DNA from: Paenibacillus sp. SYP-B3998
GTDB lineage: Bacteria; Bacillota; Bacilli; Paenibacillales; NBRC-103111
DNA length: 64,000 bases
Assembly (NCBI RefSeq): GCF_010820665.1
Contig: NZ_JAAIKC010000004.1
Span: 124,001 to 188,000, forward strand
Direction of reading: 5' to 3'
The notes below the pieces were generated by a model. That model had not been told where the DNA came from and searched no databases. It was given only the letters and a program-made list of their open reading frames with translations. This document shows, piece by piece, positions 8,389-16,486 of this stretch. Numbering within the stretch: the stretch's first letter is position 1; each line of letters begins with the position of its first letter. A program made the position numbers and the translations under genes.

Positions 8389-8421
8389 GCGTACTGCTCC
8401 TTTCCGATCCACGATATATGA

Positions 8422-8874
8422 TTAGTTCAATGCGCCTAGTGAAGCTGCAAACTTCTTGCCAAACTCCACGCAAAATTGCTTCTCTTCTTTGGACGGGTTC
8501 AACTCAATTTTCAAGCCATCCAACACCTTTTCCGCGCCAAGTGCTGCAAGCTTCGTTTCTAGTGTGTCAACAGCTGCTCCATATTGGGCATAAGAAGAGT
8601 CAGCAGAGCCAAACACAGCAGATTTGCGTCCTTGCAAGTTGAGGTCATCCATTTCCTCGTAAAAATCTTCGAATTCGTCAGGCAGATCACCGTCGCCCCA
8701 AGTGTATGCACCCAAAAGAATGCCATCATACTTTTCTAATTCTTGACCATTTGCGTCCATAACCGATTTGAAAACGGGCTCGATGCCTGCTTCTCTAACA
8801 CCATCCGCAATGGCTTCCGCGATTTCTTCGGTATTTCCCGTCATACTTGCAAATACAATAATAATTTTTGACAC
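8422..8874 (-). CDS. Short-chain flavodoxin, iron-starvation type
   Basis: The 150-residue protein carries the FMN phosphate loop SMTGNTEEIA near residues 10-19, the aromatic-containing loop GAYTWGDGDLPDEFEDF, and the loop GSADSSYAQYG, in the order of short-chain flavodoxins such as B. subtilis YkuN/YkuP. Flavodoxins replace ferredoxin as electron carriers when iron is scarce. Regulation is visible: two Fur boxes (8946-8964 and 8918-8936) bracket the promoter. An unknown gene follows in the same transcript. Confidence 0.92.
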   Translation of the reverse strand: MSKIIIVFASMTGNTEEIAEAIADGVREAGIEPVFKSVMDANGQELEKYDGILLGAYTWGDGDLPDEFEDFYEEMDDLNLQGRKSAVFGSADSSYAQYGAAVDTLETKLAALGAEKVLDGLKIELNPSKEEKQFCVEFGKKFAASLGALN

Positions 8875-8917
8875 CGGAATCCCTCCATGGTTGTATATAA
8901 GTTTTTAAATTCCCAAC

Positions 8918-8936
8918 TATAATGATTACCATCATC
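8918..8936 (-). promoter_or_regulatory. Second Fur box, downstream of the flavodoxin -10
   Basis: TATAATGATTACCATCATC matches 16 of the 19 bases of the classical Fur box and lies just downstream of the -10 element, in the early transcribed region of the flavodoxin gene. Confidence 0.7.
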
Positions 8937-8966
8937 ATATTATGTGATAATGATTATCATTGTCAA
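8937..8966 (-). promoter_or_regulatory. Sigma-A promoter with an embedded Fur box
   Basis: On the minus strand TTGACA (8961-8966) and TAATAT (8937-8942) are separated by 18 bases. The spacer contains GATAATGATTATCATTGTC (8946-8964), which matches 18 of 19 bases of the consensus Fur box, so Fe-Fur should block polymerase directly. Confidence 0.88.
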
Positions 8967-8975
8967 TATTGAAAT

Positions 8976-9014
8976 TAAAAAAAGACCCGTCATCTCCTTA
9001 GGAGCGGCAGGTCT
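8976..9014 (-). terminator. Terminator of the membrane-protein gene at 9045-9578
   Basis: A stem (AGACCCGTC / GGCAGGTCT with one mismatch, extended inside by CTCC / GGAG) is followed on the minus strand by a run of seven T residues. It insulates the flavodoxin promoter from upstream transcription. Confidence 0.8.
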
Positions 9015-9044
9015 AAGTAGGCAAGTGTTGAACTCAGAGCTTAA

Positions 9045-9578
9045 TTAGGTTTTACTTTTCTTTTTGGTAAATGCGGTAAACTCAATGTCTTTGTTGAATG
9101 CGTAGCGATTTTCCTCTCGGGAAGTTTTGAAAATGCTCTCTTGCCAGAGCTGATAGACATAAAGGATGAGGGCCATGGCTGTCGTAATGAGCAGCAATTG
9201 CCACTTTTCTAGATAGACAGGCTTGTAGAAATTGATTCGTTCAAACCATCTGCCAAGAGGGAAAATAAGTATCGCATCAATCAGGAGATTCGTAAGAAAG
9301 TAGAACCAAAACTTGCCGAAAGTAAACCGGAAAATCCACATCGTACCCACGGCAAATATGCCGTAAACAAAGGAAATATTCGTAATATATCCCCAAGGTA
9401 TGATTGAGACAGTGATCTCGAACCAGTGAAGAGAATAGCCAATTTCATCTAGAATTGTAACCAGAAGAGCTGCCAGTATCGTTACCGGCATATACCGTTT
9501 AATCATTGTTTTTTTCATAGCGAAAAGAGTGAGCCAGGGTAAGAATAAAGCGGCCCATAGCATGATTTGTATCATCAT
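9045..9578 (-). CDS. Integral membrane protein, CBO0543-like
   Basis: The 177-residue product has about five hydrophobic spans and an aromatic-rich body (LHWFEITVSIIPWGYITN, FGKFWFYFLTNLLID), with a charged C-terminal tail. It resembles the CBO0543-type family of uncharacterised Bacillota membrane proteins, of which many copies occur in spore-formers, but the assignment is from memory of the layout rather than a definite motif. The ribosome site is weak (GAGAA). It is a single-gene transcript ending at the hairpin at 8976-9014. Confidence 0.6.
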   Translation of the reverse strand: MMIQIMLWAALFLPWLTLFAMKKTMIKRYMPVTILAALLVTILDEIGYSLHWFEITVSIIPWGYITNISFVYGIFAVGTMWIFRFTFGKFWFYFLTNLLIDAILIFPLGRWFERINFYKPVYLEKWQLLLITTAMALILYVYQLWQESIFKTSREENRYAFNKDIEFTAFTKKKSKT

Positions 9579-9718
9579 ATATGAATTCTCTAATCATTGG
9601 TTTTTTTTAGTATTTCCTCGTTTATAAAAAAATTGCGAAAAAAAGGATTTTACTTTGTCGGGGATTCGACATCGTCATATTTTTTTCAGAATAGGCTTGC
9701 TAGAAATACTTCGTTGTA

Positions 9719-9756
9719 ATATAGTGGTTTTAAATGGAACTACTATATATTATAAT
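9719..9756 (+). promoter_or_regulatory. Dyad and -10 element before the darcynin-like gene
   Basis: ATATAGTGGT (9719-9728) and ACTACTATAT (9739-9748) form an inverted repeat with one mismatch and a 10-base spacer, directly before a consensus -10 TATAAT (9751-9756). The dyad covers the place of the -35 element, so it may bind a regulator of the gene at 9771. Confidence 0.45.
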
Positions 9757-9770
9757 GAGGGGATGAAGCA

Positions 9771-10124
9771 ATGAAGCACTGTTTTGTTGTGTTGCTTGAG
9801 GTTGATCATACTTGGTTGGCACTCTCCAGAGATTCTCGAAGGGAGTATGCATCAGAACTGTATGAAATTATAGGAAGTCATGCTGGCGAAGTGAACGTGC
9901 GTTATTTTGATGCGGATGCATTCAGCGGCAAATGCACGGATTTTGTAATTTGTGAGACGGAAAATACGATAGCTTATCACCATATGTGGGAGGCACTTAA
10001 GGACTCAAGGGCTTTCTGCGGTGGCTTCTATCGAATTAAAGATGTTGTATATGGCATTCAAAATGCGTATCAGGCATATGAGACTGAGAAGCTAGGAATG
10101 GAAGCTGAAGCCTACACCACCTGA
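9771..10124 (+). CDS. Darcynin-family protein
   Basis: The 117-residue protein has the features I associate with the darcynin family of small uncharacterised cytosolic proteins: an N-terminal strand MKHCFVVLLEV, a WLALSRDSRREY segment around residues 20-31, and a strand-helix pattern like that of small ferredoxin-like dimeric alpha/beta-barrel proteins (VNVRYFDADAFSGKCTDF). Function is unknown. ATG 9771 follows GAGGGG at a normal distance. It is a single gene with an operator-like dyad in its promoter; a TrmB-type regulator gene follows 68 bases later and might control it. Confidence 0.65.
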   Translation: MKHCFVVLLEVDHTWLALSRDSRREYASELYEIIGSHAGEVNVRYFDADAFSGKCTDFVICETENTIAYHHMWEALKDSRAFCGGFYRIKDVVYGIQNAYQAYETEKLGMEAEAYTT

Positions 10125-10192
10125 AGACGAAATCATGCTACAATAACAACCATATCTTGCTTATTAATCCGCTTGAGGAAAGAAGGGCGCTC

Positions 10193-11029
10193 ATGGACGA
10201 AGTCTTGCAGCATTTGAAACATCTTGGCTTCACGGAGCTTGAAGCCAAGTGCCTGCATGTGCTCGCGGAATGCGGCACACAGACGGGGTACGAAATCGCC
10301 AAGCGGCTTGGCGTTTCGCGCTCGAACGTTTACTCCGCGCTGCAGAAGCTTGCGGAGAAGGGGGTAGTGCTCACGAGTCACGGTGAGCCTACGCATTACC
10401 AAAGCTTGCCGATTGAAGAAATCGGCGACAAGATTGAATCGGATCTGCAAGCTTCGATTCGTTATGTCAAATCGCATATGCCGAAGCAGGATACGGAACG
10501 GACAGAATATTTCAGCGTGGAGGGCGATGCCAAAGTCATTGAGCGCATACGCAACGAGCTGAAAAAGGCGCGCGAGGAAGCGCTTGGTGACTTGTGGTCG
10601 GAAGAAGCCGAGCTGCTGAAAGCCGAGCTAAGACATGCGCAAGAGCAAGGCATTCGCATATTAGTTTCCACGGTGGGAGAGGCAGTGCTGCCAGATGGCA
10701 TCCACCAATTCCCGCATGGGCGCGAGGAAGCCTGGCAGGAGCGAAATGGGCGCAAATTTACGCTGCTAGTGGACCGCAAGCTTGCGATTATCGGTACGCG
10801 AGGCGGCGGTGAGCCGACCAAAGCGATGCTCACGGAGCATCCGGCGATGGTGGAACTGCTGCTCAATAACTTCTTTCATGATATCGTGCTGCATGAGCTG
10901 CATCGCGATATGGGGGCGAAACTGGATGAAAAGTATGGCAAGAACTTTAAAAAAGTGATACAAAAATATACTGAGTCTAGGCCGATGGAAGAGAAGTCAA
11001 CCGAAGGGAAGAGGAGAAAAAAGAAATGA
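10193..11029 (+). CDS. TrmB-family transcriptional regulator
   Basis: The 278-residue protein starts with a TrmB-type winged helix (LGFTELEAKCLHVLAECGTQ, then GYEIAKRLGVSRSNVYSALQKL), followed by a short helical linker and a C-terminal ligand-binding region like that of archaeal and bacillar TrmB proteins (TEYFSVEGDAKVIERIRNEL; RKFTLLVDRKLAIIG). Members usually sense sugars or other small metabolites. ATG 10193 is preferred over an upstream in-frame start because AGAAGGG lies 5 bases before it. It ends in a lysine-rich tail and overlaps the following HD-domain gene by 4 bases (ATGA), so the two form one translational unit. Confidence 0.85.
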   Translation: MDEVLQHLKHLGFTELEAKCLHVLAECGTQTGYEIAKRLGVSRSNVYSALQKLAEKGVVLTSHGEPTHYQSLPIEEIGDKIESDLQASIRYVKSHMPKQDTERTEYFSVEGDAKVIERIRNELKKAREEALGDLWSEEAELLKAELRHAQEQGIRILVSTVGEAVLPDGIHQFPHGREEAWQERNGRKFTLLVDRKLAIIGTRGGGEPTKAMLTEHPAMVELLLNNFFHDIVLHELHRDMGAKLDEKYGKNFKKVIQKYTESRPMEEKSTEGKRRKKK

Positions 11030-11829
11030 CGCAGTCTGATGAGAATCTTCGCGCTGCAGGGTATGAGGTAGGGCGAGGCGGCGAGAATGAGCAGGGACAA
11101 GAGCAAGAACAGGGTAAAGGGAAAGGACAAGGGAAAGGACAAGGACAAGAGCAAGAGAAGGAGCAGGGACAAGAACAAGAGCAGAAACAAAAGCGTGTGC
11201 TCCTCGCAGCGGAGTCTCTCGTGAAAGCGAAACTAGAGCGTGATAGCAGCGGACACGATTGGTGGCATATCTACCGTGTGGTTCAGACGACGAAGCGCAT
11301 CGCTACGGAAGAGGGAGCAGATGGGTTTGTTTGCGAGCTCGCTGCACTGCTTCACGACGTTGTGGATGAGAAGCTGAATGCCGACCCTGCGGCAGCGCAG
11401 CGTGAGCTGGAGGCTTGGCTCGCCGCCAGCGGGACGCCGACCGTGCAGGTCGAACATGTGCTGGAGATCATCAGCACGATGTCGTACAAGGGCGGATCGC
11501 GAGCTCCGATGCGCACGCTTGAGGGCCAGGTCGTCCAGGATGCCGATCGGCTGGACGCCATCGGCGCGGTAGGCATCTCCCGCGTATTCGCTTATTCGGG
11601 CTGGAAGGGACGCCCGATTCATGATCCTTCCGTCACGGTGCGCGAGCAAATGACGGAAGCTGAGTATCGCGGAGGGAACGATACCGCGATTAATCATTTC
11701 TACGAGAAACTGCTCAAGTTGAAGGAGCTGATGAATACCGCCTACGCGCGTAAGATGGCGGAGGAGCGTCATCATTTCATGGAGCAATACTTGGCACAGT
11801 TTTACGCAGAGTGGGAAGGAGAGAACTAG
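11026..11829 (+). CDS. HD-domain phosphohydrolase with a low-complexity N-terminus
   Basis: From about residue 58 the 267-residue product is a YedJ-like HD hydrolase: HDWWHIYRV, then the HD pair in ELAALLHDVVDEK, and VVQDADRLDAIGAVGI, giving the H...HD...D metal set. Such enzymes cleave phosphates from nucleotides or similar substrates. Residues 20-57 are an unusual run of Gly, Gln, Glu and Lys built from near-repeats of GQ, EQ and GK, which is not part of the domain. The gene overlaps the TrmB regulator by 4 bases. Its middle part is G+C-rich compared with neighbours. Confidence 0.85.
   Translation: MTQSDENLRAAGYEVGRGGENEQGQEQEQGKGKGQGKGQGQEQEKEQGQEQEQKQKRVLLAAESLVKAKLERDSSGHDWWHIYRVVQTTKRIATEEGADGFVCELAALLHDVVDEKLNADPAAAQRELEAWLAASGTPTVQVEHVLEIISTMSYKGGSRAPMRTLEGQVVQDADRLDAIGAVGISRVFAYSGWKGRPIHDPSVTVREQMTEAEYRGGNDTAINHFYEKLLKLKELMNTAYARKMAEERHHFMEQYLAQFYAEWEGEN
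11083..11193 (+). repeat. Low-complexity GGGACAAGAGCAA-type repeat tract inside the HD gene
   Basis: About 110 bases consist of imperfect 6- and 12-base units such as GGGAAAGGACAA, GGACAAGAGCAA and GAACAGGGTAAA in frame. They encode the Gly/Gln/Glu/Lys run at residues 20-57. The pattern suggests slippage expansion and probable length variation between strains. Confidence 0.8.
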
Positions 11830-12021
11830 ATCCCACCCTCACCACAGTATGCCTAATATGGCTTCTAGCCTAGAAGTTCCATTCTTGGAACAGGTAGAGA
11901 TGCTATTCGCTATGAGTAGGTCAACCAGAAGCTGCTGCTTGGCAGCAGCCCAGTTGAAAAAGCCTGACTGATATTTTCTATTTCTTATGTTTTTTTGTCC
12001 TTTAAATCTTTGTTTCATCCG

Positions 12022-12048
12022 AAGGCTCACAGCTGTTGCTGTGGGCCT
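12022..12048 (+). terminator. Probable terminator after the TrmB/HD pair
   Basis: AGGCTCACAGC pairs with GCTGTGGGCCT across a short loop and is followed by CTTTG, a weak T run. It is about 190 bases after the HD gene stop. Confidence 0.45.
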
Positions 12049-12098
12049 CTTTGCTCTATGAAGTCGTTCGTGTAAGAAACCGAATGCCATTATGTCTT

Positions 12099-12176
12099 AA
12101 GTCTCTTAAGTTCTCTCACAAGTCTCTTCATAAGTTTCCTTTTTGATTGTACCTTTTTATGAAAATGTGATATAGT
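12099..12176 (+). promoter_or_regulatory. Promoter and direct repeat before the FadR-type regulator
   Basis: TTGTAC (12147-12152) and TATAGT (12171-12176) are 18 bases apart and form a reasonable sigma-A promoter. The 9-mer AAGTCTCTT occurs at 12099-12107 and again at 12120-12128, just upstream, and might be a binding site. The rest of the gap from 11830 to 12219 holds only the hairpin at 12022-12048. Confidence 0.55.
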
Positions 12177-12219
12177 TCCATTTAACCAAACATCCTACGT
12201 TTAAAAGAGGGCTGCATAT

Positions 12220-12912
12220 ATGCTGCAAAAAACGAATCGATTATCGCTTGTTGAGCAAGTTGCCTTGCAATTGGAATCTTTGATCGAATCTAGACAATGG
12301 CCTGTGGGCACGCGAATACCTGCCGAACCCGAACTAATGACTGAACTCAACGTGAGCCGAAACACCTTAAGGGAAGCGATTCGGGCGCTGGTTCACGCTG
12401 GACTGTTAAAGACGAGGCAGGGAGACGGGACGTATGTTTGTTCCTCAAGTGCTTTGGGTGTTGTCCTTCAGCGTCGCATTCGTCGATCGGATGCCATAGA
12501 AACGTTAGAAGTACGGCACGCATTGGAGAGAGAGGCGGCGCATTTAGCATCAAAAAGACGTACTGAGAAAGACGTAGAAGCAATACGGGCTCAATTGATA
12601 GCTTGTGAGTCTGCTGCAGCTCTCAATGATAAGGAAGCCTACGTGCTGGCGGATATTCAACTTCATCAGGCGATTGTTGAAGCGACACACAACGGGATTT
12701 TGATTGATTTATACGCTCATATCGCTGAAGGCTTACATGAATCGATCATTAGCTTACTCGAAGTGAGAAACAGGGACTTGCATCAACAAACGCACCATCG
12801 TCTGGTTGCAGCAATCCTTGCACAGGATGCAGATCAAGCAGTCAACGCTGTTCATGAATATATCGAGGAGTACAAAAAAGAGTTTGAAATGAACCTGGAG
12901 GAACCTTTGTGA
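12220..12912 (+). CDS. GntR-family (FadR subgroup) regulator
   Basis: The 230-residue protein has a GntR winged helix at about residues 8-72 (GTRIPAEPELMTELNVSRNTLREAIRALVHAGLL is the recognition region) and a helical FCD ligand-binding domain behind it, with the metal/ligand positions represented by ADIQLHQAIVEATHN and HRLVAAI. FadR-subgroup proteins usually repress a neighbouring uptake or catabolic gene until an organic acid binds. The next gene, a CynX-type transporter, overlaps it by 4 bases, so it is the natural target. Confidence 0.9.
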   Translation: MLQKTNRLSLVEQVALQLESLIESRQWPVGTRIPAEPELMTELNVSRNTLREAIRALVHAGLLKTRQGDGTYVCSSSALGVVLQRRIRRSDAIETLEVRHALEREAAHLASKRRTEKDVEAIRAQLIACESAAALNDKEAYVLADIQLHQAIVEATHNGILIDLYAHIAEGLHESIISLLEVRNRDLHQQTHHRLVAAILAQDADQAVNAVHEYIEEYKKEFEMNLEEPL

Positions 12913-14117
12913 GCTTACAACAAGAACAAACAACGAAATCGATTTCAAAACCCTTAAATTGGCTGCTTGTATTTGGCGTCATTTGTATTGCAGCGAATTT
13001 GCGGGCCCCTTTAACTTCGGTAGGGCCTTTGGTCGCCTCGATTCGAGATGATATGGGCATATCGAACACACTCGCTGGTATGATAACGACATTGCCACTA
13101 TTGGCCTTCGCGATTCTTTCTCCTTTTGCACCTACATTAGCGCGTCGTTTCGGTATCGAATCCGTATTGCTCGGTGCGATGGGATTACTTACGATTGGCA
13201 TTTTCCTAAGATCCGTTTCTGGGATTGTAACGTTGTTCGCGGGAACAGCTTTGTTGGGGTTGGGGATTTCCGTATGCAACGTGCTGCTTCCAAGCTTGAT
13301 TAAGCGGGAATTTCCCGACAGAATCGGACTTATGACGGGCATGTATTCCGTAGGCATGAATGTATGCGGCGCAATTGCATCCGGGATAAGCGTCCCCCTT
13401 TCCCGCCATTTAGGATTAGGTTGGAAAGGCGCTCTGGGATGCTGGGCGATTCTAGCATTCTTTGCGATCTTGGTTTGGCTGCCGCAAATGCGAAACAGGC
13501 ATCGCCAAACGACCACCAAGGCGGGGAGCAGGCAAAAGGGCAATCTATGGCGTTCACCGCTTGCATGGCAAGTGACGCTGTTTATGGGCTTGCAATCTAT
13601 GATCTTTTACGTCATTATCACTTGGCTTCCTGAAATCTTGCGAGAAAGGGGGATCAGTTCGGACATTGCTGGCTGGCTGCTCTTCTTGATGCAAGTTGCA
13701 CTTCTCCCTGTTACTTTTATTGTGCCGATTATTGCTGGACGAATGAAAAGTCAGCACTTATTAGTGCTTATAACGGGGGGGCTATTCTTTGTTGGAATTA
13801 GTGGGTTATGCTTCGGTGGCAGCAGTTGGATTCCCTTGTGGGCGATCTTCCTTGGCATGGGCGGTGGCTGCTCCTTCAGCTTGGCGATGATGTTTTTCGG
13901 ACTCCGTACCCACACTTCTCATGAAGCTGCGGAGCTCTCGGGTATGGCTCAATCCTTCGGGTACTTGCTCGCTGCGGTAGGACCGATTCTTTTTGGAGCT
14001 TTGCATGACGCGACCCACAGCTGGACACTTCCACTAATCGCGCTTATGGTTGTAAGTGTCTTGATCCTTCTCTTTGGATTGGGCGCAGCGAGAGATCGTT
14101 ATGTCGGCGCGAAATAA
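12909..14117 (+). CDS. MFS transporter, CynX/NimT family
   Basis: The 402-residue protein has twelve hydrophobic spans and the CynX/NimT signature near the start (ICIAANLRAPLTSVGPLV), followed by LGLGISVCNVLLPSLIKREFP and a late motif GGGCSFSLAMMFFGLRT. Relatives carry cyanate, nitroimidazole or small anions; the substrate here is not known. Translation starts at GTG 12909, which overlaps the stop of the FadR-type regulator, with GGAGG 7 bases upstream. The pairing suggests substrate-inducible expression. Confidence 0.88.
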   Translation: MSLQQEQTTKSISKPLNWLLVFGVICIAANLRAPLTSVGPLVASIRDDMGISNTLAGMITTLPLLAFAILSPFAPTLARRFGIESVLLGAMGLLTIGIFLRSVSGIVTLFAGTALLGLGISVCNVLLPSLIKREFPDRIGLMTGMYSVGMNVCGAIASGISVPLSRHLGLGWKGALGCWAILAFFAILVWLPQMRNRHRQTTTKAGSRQKGNLWRSPLAWQVTLFMGLQSMIFYVIITWLPEILRERGISSDIAGWLLFLMQVALLPVTFIVPIIAGRMKSQHLLVLITGGLFFVGISGLCFGGSSWIPLWAIFLGMGGGCSFSLAMMFFGLRTHTSHEAAELSGMAQSFGYLLAAVGPILFGALHDATHSWTLPLIALMVVSVLILLFGLGAARDRYVGAK

Positions 14118-14146
14118 GTATAGAACGAAGCGTTGAGGTATACGAC

Positions 14147-14185
14147 AAAAGGACTGTTCCACTTAAACGGTGATCAGTCCTTTTT
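14147..14185. terminator. Bidirectional terminator
   Basis: AAAAGGACTG ... CAGTCCTTTTT gives a stem with A and T tails on both strands, between the converging transporter gene and the DUF2935 gene. Confidence 0.85.
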
Positions 14186-14187
14186 GC

Positions 14188-15015
14188 TCATTCAAAAGAA
14201 GGTTCCGTCAGCGGGCAGTTCGTCAAACCAAGTATTTCTATATTGTAATCAGCTAGCTTATGCAGAAAATAACATGTTTCCGGAAGGTGATGTTCAAGGA
14301 ATCGAAGTGTTAGGCGGCTTAGCAGCTCGGAATGCTCATATTCACGAATGACCTTTTCAACTAAGTGATAGAAACCGATGACGGTTTCCGCAACTTGACG
14401 AGCGAACTTCATCTGAACAGTGAAATTAGGTGGCGTAAAGCGTAGGAAGCCGCGAATGGCATTGTTTTTGACAATGTGAGCTTCAAAATGCTGCGCATAT
14501 TGCTGGGTACTCCTCACCAACTCTATTTCTGTTGGATCTAAGTGATTTTCGAGCAATACCGTGTGACCGAGCTGGTCTTCGAGCCACATTTCCGTCAAGG
14601 TCACAAGGGGAAGCGGTTCATAGGGAACGCCATTCATCCAATTGTGCAGGATACGTAAATACTCGCCGTTTTCCAGTAAGGTGCCGTTGAAATAAACAGG
14701 TGTCAAGGAAAGCACGACTTTATTTTGTATACGCAAATGCTGCATATATCCCTCAAACTGATAATATCCGTGAGCAACGGGGTAAATATCCCTTGAGAGC
14801 CTGATCATCGTTTCGGATGAGACAGGAAGTAAGGGGTCGGTCTTCAATATGCGATTTCGCAACTCTGTGAAAGCGGCAATATACCGCTGAGCTATTGCAA
14901 CCCATTGGACTTCACCGGGAGCGAGTGCCTGGTCCACGAAGATGGCGTGATCCTGCAATATTTCGACCCAAAACAAGTGCTCCTGCCAAGGAGTCATTGT
15001 CCCATTCAAGCTCAT
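14188..15015 (-). CDS. DUF2935 protein
   Basis: The 275-residue protein shows the two-repeat helical layout of DUF2935, with a FWVEILQDHAIFV segment near residue 15-27 and the parallel segment QMKFARQVAETVIGF later, plus several His and Glu residues at helix positions that could hold metal (FEAHI, LLENHLDPTE). Structures of the family are ferritin-like bundles, but the function is unknown; copies are frequent in Paenibacillus and Bacillus. ATG 15015 follows GGAGGGAGG on the minus strand. It is monocistronic. Confidence 0.82.
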   Translation of the reverse strand: MSLNGTMTPWQEHLFWVEILQDHAIFVDQALAPGEVQWVAIAQRYIAAFTELRNRILKTDPLLPVSSETMIRLSRDIYPVAHGYYQFEGYMQHLRIQNKVVLSLTPVYFNGTLLENGEYLRILHNWMNGVPYEPLPLVTLTEMWLEDQLGHTVLLENHLDPTEIELVRSTQQYAQHFEAHIVKNNAIRGFLRFTPPNFTVQMKFARQVAETVIGFYHLVEKVIREYEHSELLSRLTLRFLEHHLPETCYFLHKLADYNIEILGLTNCPLTEPSFE

Positions 15016-15178
15016 AACTACCTCCCTCCTAAATGGAATGGCTTGATATAGCGGGGATTACTGCTCCTACCCGAAGTGTATTCAGTAAAAAAAGCAACGA
15101 GAACAGGTTGACTCGTATTTTGTGATAAAATAGAAGAACGATTTAACCACTTCAACGTAGAAAGAGTTGTTAACGAAT

Positions 15179-16426
15179 ATGAAAAAAGAAGCTAAATATA
15201 TCGCTACGGTCTCATTAGGTGTGATGGGTGCGGGATTTGTTGCTACCCTGCCTGTATCTTCAACAGTATGGGGGGCGTTCCTTCAGGGAGGCTTCGAAGC
15301 GGGGGTTGTCGGCGGTTTAGCCGACTGGTTCGCAGTCAGCGCGTTGTTCCGCCATCCGCTTGGGATTCCGATTCCGCATACGGCGCTTCTGCCGAAGAAT
15401 CGCAATAAGATTACGAAAGCGCTAGTGTCTACTGTCGAGAATGAACTTTTGTCCAAAGAGACGATTGCTGCGCGGTTACAACAAATTCGTTTTCTGGAGC
15501 GTGGACTTGAGCTTGTCGAGAACCATCTGGATAATGAAGCGCTCCATAAGGGGTTGTCTGCTCTGGCTAAGCAGGCATTGGCTGCTATAGACATCGAGAA
15601 GCTGACACCGCTTTTGGCGGAAGAGATTAACAAAGCTTTGCATGAGGTAGATACAAGTAAGCTCGTTCGCGCGCTCGTGAGTACTTGCTTGGAAGGTGGT
15701 TACGAGGGGAAGACGTTAGATTTTGTGCTGGATAAGGTTGAGGCATGGGCGGTTAAATTCGAAACGCGCGATCAGCTTGGCGGTATGGCGATCAAGGCTT
15801 TCGAAGGCTTGCAATCCAATGGCTTCATGGCGTTTGCAGTCAATGCGTTCATGGGTATGGTCAGTGAGGAGAAGCTCGGTAACATTATTCAAAATTTCCT
15901 GATCTCTTACATCGAACAGATGCGTTCGAAGAGCCATCCGCGCAGAGAGGCGGTTCTCAGCTTTATTCGGGGTGAGTTGAATAAGCTGGATAAGAATCCG
16001 AAGCTTCTGGAGGAATTGGAAGGTTGGAAAAATAAGCTTCCAGATGTTTTTTCACTTGAGGAGAAGCTGGTTGGCTTGCTTGAGAGGATGAAAGCGAAAG
16101 CGGAGGCGTTCGTGGAGCAACCAGAATTTGCTCCGCAGTACGTGGTGCCTGTGGTTCGTAAGATGTTAGCTTCTGTGAGGGATAACCCCGAAATGATACA
16201 GCGTGGCGAGAGCTGGATTCAGCAACAAATTGTAACCTATTTGGAGCAGAATCATAGCAAAATCGGGCAGCTCGTCCAAGAGAATTTGGACAAGCTGGGC
16301 AATGACAAGCTGATCGAATTAATGGAGGATAAAATCGGCAAAGACTTACAATGGATTCGTGTGAACGGTGCCATCTGCGGCTTTATCATCGGGCTTGGCT
16401 TGGCGGGGTTGAAGCTGCTGTTTTAA
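15179..16426 (+). CDS. DUF445 membrane-associated protein
   Basis: The 415-residue product has an N-terminal membrane hairpin with the DUF445 hallmark GGLADWFAVSALFRHPLG (about residues 48-65), then a long helical middle with coiled-coil character, and a final hydrophobic helix (GAICGFIIGLGLAGLKLLF). The hallmark is shared with B. subtilis YtwA/YheB-type proteins of unknown function. ATG 15179 is used because it gives MKKEAKYIA; an in-frame TTG lies 12 bases upstream, and the ribosome site is weak. It is followed by a sulfonate-type transporter 60 bases later. Confidence 0.85.
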   Translation: MKKEAKYIATVSLGVMGAGFVATLPVSSTVWGAFLQGGFEAGVVGGLADWFAVSALFRHPLGIPIPHTALLPKNRNKITKALVSTVENELLSKETIAARLQQIRFLERGLELVENHLDNEALHKGLSALAKQALAAIDIEKLTPLLAEEINKALHEVDTSKLVRALVSTCLEGGYEGKTLDFVLDKVEAWAVKFETRDQLGGMAIKAFEGLQSNGFMAFAVNAFMGMVSEEKLGNIIQNFLISYIEQMRSKSHPRREAVLSFIRGELNKLDKNPKLLEELEGWKNKLPDVFSLEEKLVGLLERMKAKAEAFVEQPEFAPQYVVPVVRKMLASVRDNPEMIQRGESWIQQQIVTYLEQNHSKIGQLVQENLDKLGNDKLIELMEDKIGKDLQWIRVNGAICGFIIGLGLAGLKLLF

Positions 16427-16486
16427 CTTTCTTATGTTTTGATGAGGGACTATTAAGGGGACTTCCCCGAGTGGAGGTACGTAAAT

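Noticed and set aside
11839-12090. 83-codon frame on the minus strand after the HD gene
   Set aside because: There is no ribosome site, the composition looks random, and it covers a hairpin and non-coding spacer.
12099-12128. CRISPR-like repeat pair
   Set aside because: Only two 9-base copies are present, with no array and no cas genes; it is better read as a possible regulator site.
16440-16486. SAM or other sulfur riboswitch before the SsuB-type gene
   Set aside because: The gap is only 60 bases, too short for a known riboswitch of that kind, and contains just a small hairpin and the ribosome site.
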